DNA of 64,000 nt from Mesorhizobium comanense. Its GTDB lineage: Bacteria > Pseudomonadota > Alphaproteobacteria > Rhizobiales > Rhizobiaceae. This document shows positions 7,265-16,146 of the stretch, in pieces (position 1 is the stretch's first letter; each line of letters opens with the position of its first letter). The stretch lies in assembly GCF_005503535.1 (NCBI RefSeq), contig NZ_SCNN01000009.1, forward strand, positions 124,001 to 188,000. The letters run 5' to 3'. A program made the translations under genes and the position numbers. The notes beneath the pieces are model-generated. The model saw only the letters and a program-made list of their open reading frames with translations. It was not told where the DNA came from and ran no database searches.

Positions 7265-8860
7265 ATGGACAAACCGGTGACGACCTCCGCGCAAGCGACC
7301 GCCCTTGCCTGCCTCGATGGCATCCAGCCCTCGCTGTCGCAATGGACCCGCACGATCTTCGATTTCGGCGAGACCGCCTGGCGCGAATACCAGTCGTCGG
7401 CATGGTATGTGGCGCGGCTGAAGCATGAGGGCTTTTCCGTCGAGGAAGGGTCGGCAGGCATGCCGACCGCATTCTGCGCCCACTGGACGAACGGTCCGGG
7501 ACCGACCATCGGCATGTATGCGGAGTATGATGCGGTGCCCGGCAATTGCCAGGACGCGGCGACGGTGAAACGGCCGCGGCCCGGCCTTGGCGTGGAAGCC
7601 GGCGGCCACACCGACCCCCATTCAGGCCTCGGCATGGCAAGCCTTGGCGGCCTGCTCGCCGTCAAGGCCGCGATGCAGCGCCACGGCATTCAAGGCACGC
7701 TGCGTTTCACCGGCGAGCCGGCCGAAAAGGTGCGCGGATCAAAGCCCATCCATGCCGCCAAGGGCTACTATGACGGCCTCGCCGGCATGATCTCCTTCCA
7801 CCCCTTCTACATGCTGCCGCTGTGCAACACGGCGCGCTGGGACACGCATTGCGGCGCCGCCTATTCGATGATCTACCGCTTCGTCTGCGACGAGCCGCAG
7901 AACTGGGCGCGCGCGGCGGGTGACGGCGCGCCGATCCCGCAGGCGCATTCGGCGGTCCGCGCGCCGGGCGCCAACGATGCGCTGATGACGATGTACGTCG
8001 CCTCCAAGGCGCTGCGCGATTCCATGCTGCCGCATCAGGGCGGCTGGTCGATCAGCGAGGCGATCCTGACCGCCGGCCAGGCCACCGCCGACAATCTGCC
8101 GGCCGGGCTCGCCGAAATCCAGTACATGATCCGCGTGCCGACAATCGGCATGGCCGAACAGGTTACTTCAGTTCTCGATCGCAATGCCGCGGCCGCCGCC
8201 GCGATCAGCGGCTGCCGCCACGAGCGGCATTGGGTGTCGAAGTCGCGGCCGGGCCTCCCCAATCATGCCATGGCGGAAATCGCCTACGCGGCCCTGTCGA
8301 CCGTCGGGCCGCCACGCTGGGACGAGGCCGCCAGGGCGGTTGCACGAGAAGTTCAGGTCAATGCCGGCGGTGTCGCCACGGACAATCCCTTCATCGACGA
8401 GATGGAGCGGTTGATTGCGCCTGAGGAAGCAGAGGCCATTCTTCGCCGCGACCTGCCGCCCTCGCAGGTGAATTCGACCTCCGACGACTACACGGACATG
8501 AGCTGGCACACGCCCACCGCCCGTTTCTACGTTGCCCGCCCCGCCCTGCGCTCGGCCAATGGCCATCCCTACCCGGCCTGGGCGATGAATGCGCTCGGCG
8601 GCATTGCGGCCACGATCGATCCGATGGTCACCTGCGCGGCAAAGACGGTCGCGTTGGCGGCGCTGCGCCTGCTCGAGGACGACACCGCCCGGGATGCGGC
8701 GATGCATGAGTTCGTGACCCGCACCGGCGGCGGGATCGGCGGCTCGAACTGGATTGCGCCGCTTTGCGACTACGAGCCTCCCATCAACTTCCGCTGGCCC
8801 GAATATGTCACCACCGCGCGCGGCCGCGACTGGTGGATCCCGTCCGCCGGCACCCAATGA
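7265..8860 (+). CDS. M20 family amidohydrolase, AbgB-like
   Basis: A 531-residue metallopeptidase-family amidohydrolase of the type that includes p-aminobenzoyl-glutamate hydrolase subunit B. Supporting motifs: TIGMYAEYDAVPG and HTDPHSGLGMAS in the catalytic domain, RFTGEPAEKVRGSK with its Glu pair, a lid/dimerisation domain in the middle, and the late NSTSDDYTDMSWHTPT typical of AbgB-type proteins. It would remove an acyl or amino-acid group from an amide. There is no signal peptide, so it acts in the cytoplasm. It is first of a two-gene operon and divergent from its likely LysR regulator. The substrate is unknown. Confidence 0.85.
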   Translation: MDKPVTTSAQATALACLDGIQPSLSQWTRTIFDFGETAWREYQSSAWYVARLKHEGFSVEEGSAGMPTAFCAHWTNGPGPTIGMYAEYDAVPGNCQDAATVKRPRPGLGVEAGGHTDPHSGLGMASLGGLLAVKAAMQRHGIQGTLRFTGEPAEKVRGSKPIHAAKGYYDGLAGMISFHPFYMLPLCNTARWDTHCGAAYSMIYRFVCDEPQNWARAAGDGAPIPQAHSAVRAPGANDALMTMYVASKALRDSMLPHQGGWSISEAILTAGQATADNLPAGLAEIQYMIRVPTIGMAEQVTSVLDRNAAAAAAISGCRHERHWVSKSRPGLPNHAMAEIAYAALSTVGPPRWDEAARAVAREVQVNAGGVATDNPFIDEMERLIAPEEAEAILRRDLPPSQVNSTSDDYTDMSWHTPTARFYVARPALRSANGHPYPAWAMNALGGIAATIDPMVTCAAKTVALAALRLLEDDTARDAAMHEFVTRTGGGIGGSNWIAPLCDYEPPINFRWPEYVTTARGRDWWIPSAGTQ

Positions 8861-8897
8861 ACCGATCGATGAACAACACGTCCACGAGGAGAACAGC

Positions 8898-9830
8898 ATG
8901 ACCGTTCATGACCGCATCGTCGCCGAGCCTTTCTCGTTGCAGCGCCGCAATCCGGCCGGCGGCACCAAACCGCTGACATCATGGGGTTTCGCCAACGAGA
9001 CCGATGTCCTGACCGATGTGCTGCTCGGCTCGCCGAACTTTCTGCGCCATCTCTCGACCAGCTCGCTGTCGCGAAAGCACCTGCGCGAAGCGCCGTGCAA
9101 CGTCCAGATCGCGCAGGCCCAGCACAAGGACCTGGTTGCGGCCTACGAGCATTTCGGCGTCAACATCCACTGGCACGAGCCGACGCCCGAACTGCCGATG
9201 CAGGTCTATTCCCGCGATTCCAGCGTGATGACGCCTTACGGCGCCTTCATCACCGCCATGGCCAACTGGTGGCGGCGCGGCGAGAACTACGCCGCCATCC
9301 GCACCTATGAGAAGCTTGGCATCCCGATCTACGACATGGTTACAGCGGGCACTTTCGAGGGCGGCGACTTCAATGTCATCGAGGAAGGCGTGGTGCTGAT
9401 CGGCTGCGGCGGCGCCCGGACGCAGGAGGAAGGCGCCCGCCAGGTCCAGTCCTGGTTCGAGAAAGAGGGCTGGGAGACGCGGCTGGCCTTCATCGACGAG
9501 TATTACGTCCATATCGACCTGATGGTGGTGCCGATCGCCGAAAAGCTCACCGCCGTCTGCCTTGCCTGCACCGAACCCGGCATTGTCGACTGGCTGAAGG
9601 GCAAGGGCCACGAGATCATCGACGTCCCCTTCCAGGACACGATGGCGCTCGGCTGCAACTTCATGTCGCTCGGCAAGGATAGGGTGATCGCGCCGACCTC
9701 CTCCAAGACGCTGATCGAAAAGCTCAGGGCGCGCGGTTTCGAGGTCGCGGCCGTCGACATGAGCGAGATTTCCAAGACCGGCGGCGGCATCCATTGCATG
9801 GCGCAGGCCCTGAAGCGCGTAGCTGCCTGA
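8898..9830 (+). CDS. ADI/DDAH-fold guanidino-modifying enzyme (amidinotransferase family)
   Basis: A 310-residue protein; start ATG of MTVHDRIV, with AGGAG 8 nt upstream. It has the guanidino-group-modifying enzyme triad: GTFEGGDF (Glu154, Asp157), YVHIDLM (His205) and GGGIHCMAQ near the end (Cys300). SRDSSV (Asp107) supplies the usual substrate-contacting aspartate. Enzymes of this fold (arginine deiminase, dimethylarginine dimethylaminohydrolase, amidinotransferases) attack a guanidinium carbon through the Cys. It follows the AbgB-like gene by 37 bp and is probably co-transcribed. Suggested role: step two after amide hydrolysis of a guanidino compound (inference). Confidence 0.87.
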   Translation: MTVHDRIVAEPFSLQRRNPAGGTKPLTSWGFANETDVLTDVLLGSPNFLRHLSTSSLSRKHLREAPCNVQIAQAQHKDLVAAYEHFGVNIHWHEPTPELPMQVYSRDSSVMTPYGAFITAMANWWRRGENYAAIRTYEKLGIPIYDMVTAGTFEGGDFNVIEEGVVLIGCGGARTQEEGARQVQSWFEKEGWETRLAFIDEYYVHIDLMVVPIAEKLTAVCLACTEPGIVDWLKGKGHEIIDVPFQDTMALGCNFMSLGKDRVIAPTSSKTLIEKLRARGFEVAAVDMSEISKTGGGIHCMAQALKRVAA

Positions 9831-9850
9831 AGGCACGGAGCGGCAACCCC

Positions 9851-9881
9851 TCACCCGCCGGATCGAGCCTCCGGCGGGTGA
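9851..9881. terminator. hairpin after the guanidino-enzyme gene
   Basis: TCACCCGCCGGA (9851-9862) and TCCGGCGGGTGA (9870-9881) form a perfect 12-bp GC-rich stem with a 7-nt loop, 20 bp beyond the stop codon. No T tract follows, so it may be an RNA-stabilising hairpin or a factor-assisted terminator. Confidence 0.55.
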
Positions 9882-10043
9882 ACGCTTGCCGGTTCGCCCG
9901 CTTTCCATGGACAAACCTTGCTGCTGTGTCCTCGCCGCCCTTGTGGGCGTGCGCGAAATGGACGAATAGTCGCGACAGGGCGCCGCCCTGAAATTGCCCG
10001 CTTGCGGTTTTCAGGTCGCGCCACAGCCGAGCCGGGTTTTTGA

Positions 10044-12197
10044 ATGGTCAGCCCTGAACCGCGCAAGAGAAGAGGTCCGATCGCGTCACGCCTTCTGGCG
10101 CTGGACGCCTGGATCGATTCCTCGCTCTACGAGATTGGCTTCAAGGCGCGCCAATTCTGGGAAGCCGCGACGATCTTCTCGAGGCGCTTCCGCCTCAAGG
10201 GCTGGCGGCGTGGCATCATCGAAGTTCTCAGCGAGGGTTTTACCCTGGGCGCCGGCGGCATGGTTGTGATGCTGGCGCTGGCCATACCCGCCTTCCAGGA
10301 CACGGCGGGCGACTGGCGCGCCCAGGGCGACTTCGCCGTCACCTTCCTCGACCGCTACGGCAACGAGATCGGCCAGCGCGGCATCATCCAGCGCGATTCC
10401 GTTCCGGTCGACGAAATGCCGGACCATGTCATCAAGGCGGTGCTTGCCACCGAGGACCGGCGCTTCTTCGACCATTACGGCATCGATGTGCTCGGCCTGT
10501 CCCGCGCGATCTTCGAGAACGTGCGGGCAAACTCGGTGGTCCAGGGCGGTTCCAGCATCACCCAGCAATTGGCCAAGAACCTGTTCCTGACCAATGAGCG
10601 GACATTCGAGCGCAAGATCAAGGAAGCCTTCCTGTCGCTGTGGCTCGAAGCCAATCTGTCGAAGAAGGAAATCCTGCAGCTCTATCTCGACCGCGCCTAT
10701 ATGGGCGGCGGCACGTTCGGCATCGAGGCGGCCGCCGATTTCTATTTCGGCAAGAGCGTCAAGGACCTGAACCTGGCAGAAGCGGCGATGCTGGCCGGCC
10801 TGTTCAAGGCGCCGACCAAATACGCGCCGCACATCAACCTGCCGGCGGCGCGCGCACGCGCCAACGTGGTGCTGTCCAACCTCGTCGATTCCGGCTTCAT
10901 GACCGAAGGCCAGGTGCTGCAGGCGCGGCTCCATCCCGCCGACGTCGTCGACCGCGGCGAGCAGAAAAGCCCTGACTATTTCCTCGACTGGGCATTCGAC
11001 GAGGTCAAGAAGATCGCCAAGCCCGGGCAGCATTCGCTGGTCGCCCACACCACCTTCGACGCCAACATCCAGAAGGCCGCCGAAGAATCCGTCGAATTCC
11101 ACCTTCGCCAGTTCGGCAAGGAATACAACGTCACCGAAGGTGCGGTGGTCGTCATCGAGACCAACGGCGCGGTGCGGGCGATCGTTGGCGGCCGCGACTA
11201 CGGCGCCAGCCAGTTCAATCGCGCCACCAAGGCGCTGCGCCAGACCGGCTCGTCGTTCAAGCCATATGTCTACGCCACGGCGATGGAGCATGGTTTCACG
11301 CCGAACTCGATCATTTCGGGCGGCCCGATCAGCTGGGGCAACTGGTCGCCGCACAATTACGGCGGCGAGTCGGCGGGCAACATCACGCTCTTGATGGCGA
11401 TGGCCAAGTCGATCAACACCGTGCCGGTGCGGCTGGCCAAGGACTATCTCGGCATCGACCCAATCAAGGCAACGGCGGTGGCGTTTGGGGTGGAGTCCCC
11501 TCTCGAGGCGCACAAGACGATGGTGCTCGGCACCTCGGGCATGACCGTGATGGACCAGGCGACCGGATACAGCGTCTTTGCCCAGAACGGCTTCGTCGGC
11601 TCCCGCCACGGCATCACCCAGCTCGTCACCCGCACCGGCGACGTGGTCTATGACTGGAACAAGGATGCGACGCCGCCGCACCGCGTTCTTTCCGAGCAGG
11701 CGCTGAAGTCGATGAACACCATGCTGACGGCGGTGCCGGTGATGGGCACGGCGCGGCGGGCGCAGATCCCCAACATCGTCGTCGCTGGCAAGACCGGCAC
11801 GACGCAATCCTACCGTGATGCCTGGTTCGTCGGCTTCACCGGCAACTACACGGCCGCCGTTTGGCTTGGCAATGACGATTTCACCCCGACCAAGAACATG
11901 ACCGGCGGTTCGCTGCCGGCGATGGTCTGGCAGCGCCTGATGGTCTATGCGCACCAGAACATTGACCTGAAGCCGATCCCCGGCATCGACAAGCCGTTCG
12001 TCGACGACCAGATCGCCGCCAAAGCCGCGGAAGCGCAGAAAAAGAGCGACGAGCAGGCGGCGGCCGACGCTGCCGCGCAACGTCCGCCGGTGCTGTCCAG
12101 CCGGACCACGCAGACGCTGAGGGACATGACCCAGGCGTTCCAGGCGGCGCCAAAGCTCAATACGCCTGCCGCGCCCGAAACACTTTCCGCGCTGTGA
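10044..12197 (+). CDS. class A penicillin-binding protein (PBP1A/1C-like)
   Basis: A 717-residue bifunctional peptidoglycan synthase. A cytoplasmic N-terminus is followed by one membrane anchor (about residues 70-88). The GT51 glycosyltransferase domain carries ATEDRRFFDHYGID (catalytic Glu near 137), GGSSITQQLAKN and RKIKEAFLSLWLE. The transpeptidase domain has SSFK (catalytic Ser near 403), SIN (near 456) and KTGTT (near 581). The C-terminal tail is Ala/Gln-rich and probably disordered. The protein polymerises and cross-links peptidoglycan outside the inner membrane. It stands as a single gene with a hairpin after its stop. Confidence 0.93.
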   Translation: MVSPEPRKRRGPIASRLLALDAWIDSSLYEIGFKARQFWEAATIFSRRFRLKGWRRGIIEVLSEGFTLGAGGMVVMLALAIPAFQDTAGDWRAQGDFAVTFLDRYGNEIGQRGIIQRDSVPVDEMPDHVIKAVLATEDRRFFDHYGIDVLGLSRAIFENVRANSVVQGGSSITQQLAKNLFLTNERTFERKIKEAFLSLWLEANLSKKEILQLYLDRAYMGGGTFGIEAAADFYFGKSVKDLNLAEAAMLAGLFKAPTKYAPHINLPAARARANVVLSNLVDSGFMTEGQVLQARLHPADVVDRGEQKSPDYFLDWAFDEVKKIAKPGQHSLVAHTTFDANIQKAAEESVEFHLRQFGKEYNVTEGAVVVIETNGAVRAIVGGRDYGASQFNRATKALRQTGSSFKPYVYATAMEHGFTPNSIISGGPISWGNWSPHNYGGESAGNITLLMAMAKSINTVPVRLAKDYLGIDPIKATAVAFGVESPLEAHKTMVLGTSGMTVMDQATGYSVFAQNGFVGSRHGITQLVTRTGDVVYDWNKDATPPHRVLSEQALKSMNTMLTAVPVMGTARRAQIPNIVVAGKTGTTQSYRDAWFVGFTGNYTAAVWLGNDDFTPTKNMTGGSLPAMVWQRLMVYAHQNIDLKPIPGIDKPFVDDQIAAKAAEAQKKSDEQAAADAAAQRPPVLSSRTTQTLRDMTQAFQAAPKLNTPAAPETLSAL

Positions 12198-12207
12198 CTT
12201 CAGCAGG

Positions 12208-12237
12208 TTTCCCTTCTCCCCCGTCAAAGAAGGGAAA
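12208..12237. terminator. hairpin after the penicillin-binding protein gene
   Basis: TTTCCCTTCT (12208-12217) and AGAAGGGAAA (12228-12237) form a perfect 10-bp stem with a 10-nt loop, starting 11 bp past the stop codon. There is no strong T tract. Confidence 0.5.
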
Positions 12238-12344
12238 GTAGCGCCGAACCACAGCGCTTACCCCCCAAATCCATCACCCCCGCTTGCCACATGACCCCGC
12301 GCCGCGATATCCCCGAGCGGTAATCCTCATCCACCCGGCCCTTC

Positions 12345-12929
12345 ATGCTCAAGAATGCCTTCCTGATGCTGCTTTCGCTTGCCATAGCCATTGGCGGCGG
12401 CGGCGCCAGCGTCTGGTATGCGCTGAGGATCCAGGACGGCGTCGGCGCGATCAGGATCGGCCAGTGGACAGCCTTTCCCGACATCGGCACGCCGGCCGCC
12501 GACCCCTACTCCAAGGCGCGTGTGGCGCGCGAAGGCGTGCTCGCGCTCGGCCGGGCCGAAGGCCTGTCCTTCGTCGCCGAGAATGACTCCGCCGGCGACC
12601 AGCTCAAACGGGAATGCACCTACAGGATCGAGGGCGGATTTCCGACCGCCCGATTCTGGACGCTCTACGCCGCGGATCAATCGCTTGGTGTCGTCGACAC
12701 CGGCAAGGCCCGGCTCGCCGCGTTGCAGTCCTACGAGGTGCTGCGCCAGCCCGACAATTCGGTTGTCATTTCGGTCGGCCATCATCCCATGCAAGGCAAC
12801 TGGCTGCTGACCGACGGTTCGGGCCGGATGTATTTCGTCCTGACCTTCTACGACACGCCCATTGCCAGCAGCACCGGCCTTTCGGATGTTTCGCTGCCCA
12901 GGATCGTGAAGGCGGCCTGCAATGCGTAA
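12345..12929 (+). CDS. DUF1214 domain-containing membrane-anchored protein
   Basis: A 194-residue protein with an N-terminal membrane anchor or uncleaved signal (LMLLSLAIAIGGGGASVWYAL). The globular part contains DPYSKARVAREGVLALGRAEG and ends with a WLLTDGSGRMYFVLTFYDTP segment, as in the rhizobial stand-alone form of DUF1214. It overlaps the next gene, a DUF1254 protein, by 8 bp. In many bacteria DUF1254 and DUF1214 are halves of one protein, so these two probably form an extracytoplasmic complex. The biochemical function is not known. Confidence 0.85.
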   Translation: MLKNAFLMLLSLAIAIGGGGASVWYALRIQDGVGAIRIGQWTAFPDIGTPAADPYSKARVAREGVLALGRAEGLSFVAENDSAGDQLKRECTYRIEGGFPTARFWTLYAADQSLGVVDTGKARLAALQSYEVLRQPDNSVVISVGHHPMQGNWLLTDGSGRMYFVLTFYDTPIASSTGLSDVSLPRIVKAACNA

Positions 12930-13491
12930 CGTCCTGGCAGGGCTTCGCAGGCTTTTCCATGCCGTCCTGCTCGGCCTTGTCGGAGCCGGCATCGTGCATA
13001 TCGTGGTGCTGCTTATGGTGCCCGAGTTTTCGGAACGCGATGCCTGGTCGCGCCTTTCCATGGCCTCGGATCTATACCGGATGAACCGGCTCGATGCCGA
13101 AGCCGGCGGCGCACCGGTGGTGAAATCGGTCGATCCGTTGTTTTATGCCACCGCGTGCCGCTTCGATCTTCAGGAGGGCATGGTCCGGATCAAGGCGCCG
13201 GGAAATGTCCCCTTCTGGTCTGCGTCGGTCTATGACCGCAACGGCCACAATGTCTATTCCTTCAACGACCATACGGCAACCGGCGGCAAGCTGGATGCGG
13301 TCGTGCTGACGCCGGCGCAGATGATCGATGTGCGCAAGGACTTGCCTGAAGACCTGCAAGGAGCGGTGTTCGTCGAAGCACCGATCGACGAGGGCATCTT
13401 CGTCATCCGCAGCTTCGTGCCGGACGACAGCTGGAAACCTATCGTGTCACGCTTCCTCGACCAGAGTTCCTGCGAGTTGCAGGATTTCTAG
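12922..13491 (+). CDS. DUF1254 domain-containing membrane-anchored protein
   Basis: A 189-residue protein with an N-terminal membrane segment (AVLLGLVGAGIVHIVVLLMV) followed by a soluble domain carrying VDPLFYATACRFDL and FWSASVYDRNGHNVYSFND, the DUF1254 signature region. It is translationally coupled to the DUF1214 gene by an 8-bp overlap. Function unknown; probably works with its partner in the periplasm. Confidence 0.85.
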   Translation: MRNVLAGLRRLFHAVLLGLVGAGIVHIVVLLMVPEFSERDAWSRLSMASDLYRMNRLDAEAGGAPVVKSVDPLFYATACRFDLQEGMVRIKAPGNVPFWSASVYDRNGHNVYSFNDHTATGGKLDAVVLTPAQMIDVRKDLPEDLQGAVFVEAPIDEGIFVIRSFVPDDSWKPIVSRFLDQSSCELQDF

Positions 13492-13517
13492 AGCAATTCC
13501 CGACGGATCAAGGTCAG

Positions 13518-13697
13518 CTAGTGATGCGGCACCGGCGTCCGCGGCGGCTTGTCGGGCCCGGCGGGCCGCGCTTCCACCGAACCGGACCGCTCATAGCGGA
13601 TGCCGGGAAAGATGATCACCGCCGCCGGTATTTCGGCGGTTTGCTTTACTCGATTGGTCGGTGCCGTACGCGGCACGAAAGACAGTACCATGCCCAT
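13518..13697 (-). CDS. short conserved-looking protein, function unknown
   Basis: A 59-residue reading frame starting at MGMVLSFVPR, with GAGAGG about 12 nt upstream. The middle (AAVIIFPGIRYER) is hydrophobic then basic and the C-terminus is Pro-rich. It fills the gap between the DUF1254 and DUF2336 genes, on the opposite strand. The orderly sequence suggests a true gene, but no family is recognised and no domain is visible. An ATG two codons later is equally possible as the start. Confidence 0.45.
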   Translation of the reverse strand: MGMVLSFVPRTAPTNRVKQTAEIPAAVIIFPGIRYERSGSVEARPAGPDKPPRTPVPHH

Positions 13698-13807
13698 GGT
13701 TCGCGCATTCCTCTCGGTTTCCCCGGAGCACAACGCAACGCCTCCAAATGTCATTAAGGCCGGCAGAGGGTTAACGGAGCGCTAACGGATCGTCGCTAAC
13801 TTGATCT

Positions 13808-14941
13808 TTGTCTCGGGCTCTGGGTGTTCTGCTCGAGGCGGTCGCCGGGCCGGCGCGATCCGGTCGAGCGTGGTCAAGCGTGTGTCTGTCATCGGGCGTA
13901 TCCTTCGTGTCATCTTCGGACTTCAGGCAAATCGCGATACGAAGTGAATCGGGCAAAGCCGAAAGGCTGTTCCGCGCCGCTGTCTCGGCGTTCTGCTCGC
14001 TGACACGTCCGTCACGCCGCGAGATCGGCCAGCTCGAAGACCTGACGCTGCCTCTGTTCGACGAGGTGTCGGTCGAATCCCGGCGCTATGTGGCCGCCGC
14101 CCTGTCGGAATGCGAGTATGCCCCAGCGGCACTGGTGCGCCGCCTGTGTGAGGAACCGGTCGACATCGCCGCGCCGCTGCTGATCCGCTCGCGCGCCGTC
14201 AGTGACATCGATCTGATCGCGCTCATCGGCCGGCACGGGTTGCCGCATGCGCGCGCCATCGCGCGCCGCAAGGACCTCAACCCGACCATCGCCGACCTGA
14301 TCAGGGTGCTGGAAAAGCCGACGCTGGTGCGCGTGCGCGATCCGCAGGCGCAACCCCCGGCGGCACAAGCCGTCACGGTCGTGGATGCCGAGCCGGCCAA
14401 GGACAGCGCGGCAACGCCGCAGACGCCCGGCGCCGCCGCCGAGAATGCGCGGCGCAGGCTGCGCTCGATGATGCGCACCGGCGACGAGGCCCTGGCGGCA
14501 AAGGTCGACGCGTTTCCCGGCTCCGATAGCTATGTCAAGCTGCGCGAGACGGCGCTGACGGGAAACGCCGCGTTCTTCCAGACAGCGCTCGCGGACGCCC
14601 TCGACATTGATTTCTCGACGGCCCGATCGCTGACCGCCAACCAGAACTATGCGCCGCTGCTCGCTGCCCTGCGCTCACTCGACTTCAGCGAAGACCGCGC
14701 CTTCCTGATCACGGTTGCCGTCTATCCCAGCCTGTTCCCGCACCCGCAGGCGATCCGTGCCTATCTCGACCGCTACCGCCTGCTGCATCGCGACGTTGCT
14801 CTGGACAGGGTGCGGGAATGGAAAGCCGAGGCCGTGTCCAGGGCGATCCGGGAAACCTCGCCGGCAAACAGCGACCGCCGCATGGCCTCGAACAGCGACG
14901 AGGCGGCAGCGCCGAACCTCAAGGCGTCTTTACGGAAATAA
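13808..14941 (+). CDS. DUF2336 domain-containing protein
   Basis: Up to 377 residues. The opening 33 residues are low in order, so the true start could be the GTG at 13907 (VSSSDFRQ), giving 344 residues. The N-terminal half is an all-helical repeat region (LTLPLFDEVSVESRRYVAAAL, APLLIRSRAVSDIDLIALIGRHG), as in DUF2336, a HEAT-like alphaproteobacterial family. A Pro/Ala linker (about residues 175-215) joins it to a second helical domain. It is cytoplasmic, with no signal. Function unknown. Its 3' end overlaps the convergent DUF1491 gene by 23 bp. Confidence 0.8.
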   Translation: MSRALGVLLEAVAGPARSGRAWSSVCLSSGVSFVSSSDFRQIAIRSESGKAERLFRAAVSAFCSLTRPSRREIGQLEDLTLPLFDEVSVESRRYVAAALSECEYAPAALVRRLCEEPVDIAAPLLIRSRAVSDIDLIALIGRHGLPHARAIARRKDLNPTIADLIRVLEKPTLVRVRDPQAQPPAAQAVTVVDAEPAKDSAATPQTPGAAAENARRRLRSMMRTGDEALAAKVDAFPGSDSYVKLRETALTGNAAFFQTALADALDIDFSTARSLTANQNYAPLLAALRSLDFSEDRAFLITVAVYPSLFPHPQAIRAYLDRYRLLHRDVALDRVREWKAEAVSRAIRETSPANSDRRMASNSDEAAAPNLKASLRK

Positions 14942-15266
14942 GCTCCTCGAGGGGGACATTCCCGGCCTCGATCTCCACCACCCAGATATCAGGGTCGAAT
15001 TTCTTCTCGCGCTCCAGCCTGGCATCCAGCACGCCGGCATCGTCGCCGGCGGCAAGCAGGCTGAAGAAACGGTCGTCGGGCTTGGCTGAATCGTAGCTTG
15101 TCTGCGGCGCCGGTCCGTAGAGGGCGACGTCACCCAGCCTGCCCCGCGCCAGCACGAAAACAGCACCGGCCTCGGTCGCGCCACGGTTGACCACGGCGGC
15201 AAATCCGCCGGCGCTGAAAACCCTGCGTACCAGGGCAGAGACCCACAGATCCGATGTGACGCGCAT
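14919..15266 (-). CDS. DUF1491 family protein
   Basis: A 115-residue protein; the start is the ATG of MRVTSDLW, a conserved N-terminus for this family. It contains VFSAGGFAAVVNRGATEAGAVFVLARG and a late FDPDIWVVEIE, typical of DUF1491. Function unknown. It follows the peptidoglycan-binding protein gene on the same strand (64-bp gap) and its last 23 bp overlap the end of the DUF2336 gene. Confidence 0.82.
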   Translation of the reverse strand: MRVTSDLWVSALVRRVFSAGGFAAVVNRGATEAGAVFVLARGRLGDVALYGPAPQTSYDSAKPDDRFFSLLAAGDDAGVLDARLEREKKFDPDIWVVEIEAGNVPLEELISVKTP

Positions 15267-15330
15267 GAGACAGCTCCGAACGCGGCTATCTAGCGATATT
15301 TCCGCTGCTCCGCGAGCCGTCATTTCCCGG

Positions 15331-16146
15331 TCAGTTGGTCAGGCCGATCTCTCGCATCTTGACGTAGACGATTTCGTCGGGCTCGCCGGTCTGCGGCAGG
15401 CCGAACAGCGACTGGAATTCCTTTATCGCCGCCTTGGTGCGGGCGCCGACGACACCGTCGAGCCGCATGTCGTCATTGCCGAAAGCCTTGAGCCCGGCCT
15501 GAATCTTGACGATGCGGGGGTCCGGGCCCTGGGCCGGTGCGGCATTCGCCTGCCCCGAAACTGCCTGTCCTGAGCCCGCCTGCCCCGAACCCGTCTGCAA
15601 AGACACAGGAACAGCGGCCGGCGTATCGGGGCGCGGCTGCGGTTTCGGCACCGCACCGGTCTTGGGCGTCGCGCCCAACTGGTCCAGCAGCAGCGCGTCG
15701 ATCTCGCCCGAAGCGTTGAGGCCGACCTTCTGCTGGTAGGCCTGTATGGCCTTGCGCGTGTTGGGGCCGGAAATGCCATCGACCGTGCCGGAGTAGAAGT
15801 CGAGGTCCTTCAGGATACCTTGCACCTGCTCGACCACCGGATCGCCCTTGATGGGGGCAGGCGCCGCATTCGGCCGCACGATGTTGATCGTCGTCTCCGG
15901 CTCTTCGCCGGCAGCTTGCGGCAAGCCCTGGAAGTGGCGGGTGGCGAAGAACGCCCCGGTATGCGGGAAAGGCTGGTACCACAGCGCATTCGCCGAGACG
16001 TAGAACAGGGTGACGAGGAACGCTGTCGACCCGCCCACCAGCACGGGGTTGCGCGAGATCATGCCGCCGACCGCGACGGCGCCGTCCTGGAGCACGGTGC
16101 TTCGACGCTTGACGGGCGCCTTAGGCTGTTTTGCGGAGCGAGCCAT
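15331..16146 (-). CDS. membrane-anchored peptidoglycan-binding domain protein
   Basis: A 271-residue protein: a basic cytoplasmic N-terminus, one membrane span near residues 36-56 (NPVLVGGSTAFLVTLFYVSA), then two peptidoglycan-binding type 1 domains at about 104-160 (LDFYSGTVDGISGPNTRKAIQAYQ is the first core) and 215-268 (DDMRLDGVVGARTKAAIKEFQ). A Gly/Gln/Ala-rich linker with a repeated GSGQA unit separates them. It begins within the last 26 bp of the histidine kinase gene, so the two are translationally coupled and may link envelope state to signalling. Confidence 0.85.
   Translation of the reverse strand: MARSAKQPKAPVKRRSTVLQDGAVAVGGMISRNPVLVGGSTAFLVTLFYVSANALWYQPFPHTGAFFATRHFQGLPQAAGEEPETTINIVRPNAAPAPIKGDPVVEQVQGILKDLDFYSGTVDGISGPNTRKAIQAYQQKVGLNASGEIDALLLDQLGATPKTGAVPKPQPRPDTPAAVPVSLQTGSGQAGSGQAVSGQANAAPAQGPDPRIVKIQAGLKAFGNDDMRLDGVVGARTKAAIKEFQSLFGLPQTGEPDEIVYVKMREIGLTN

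Noticed and set aside
10086..12227. 713-codon open frame on the minus strand opposite the penicillin-binding protein gene
   Set aside because: Composition typical of an antisense shadow, while the plus-strand frame has all catalytic motifs.
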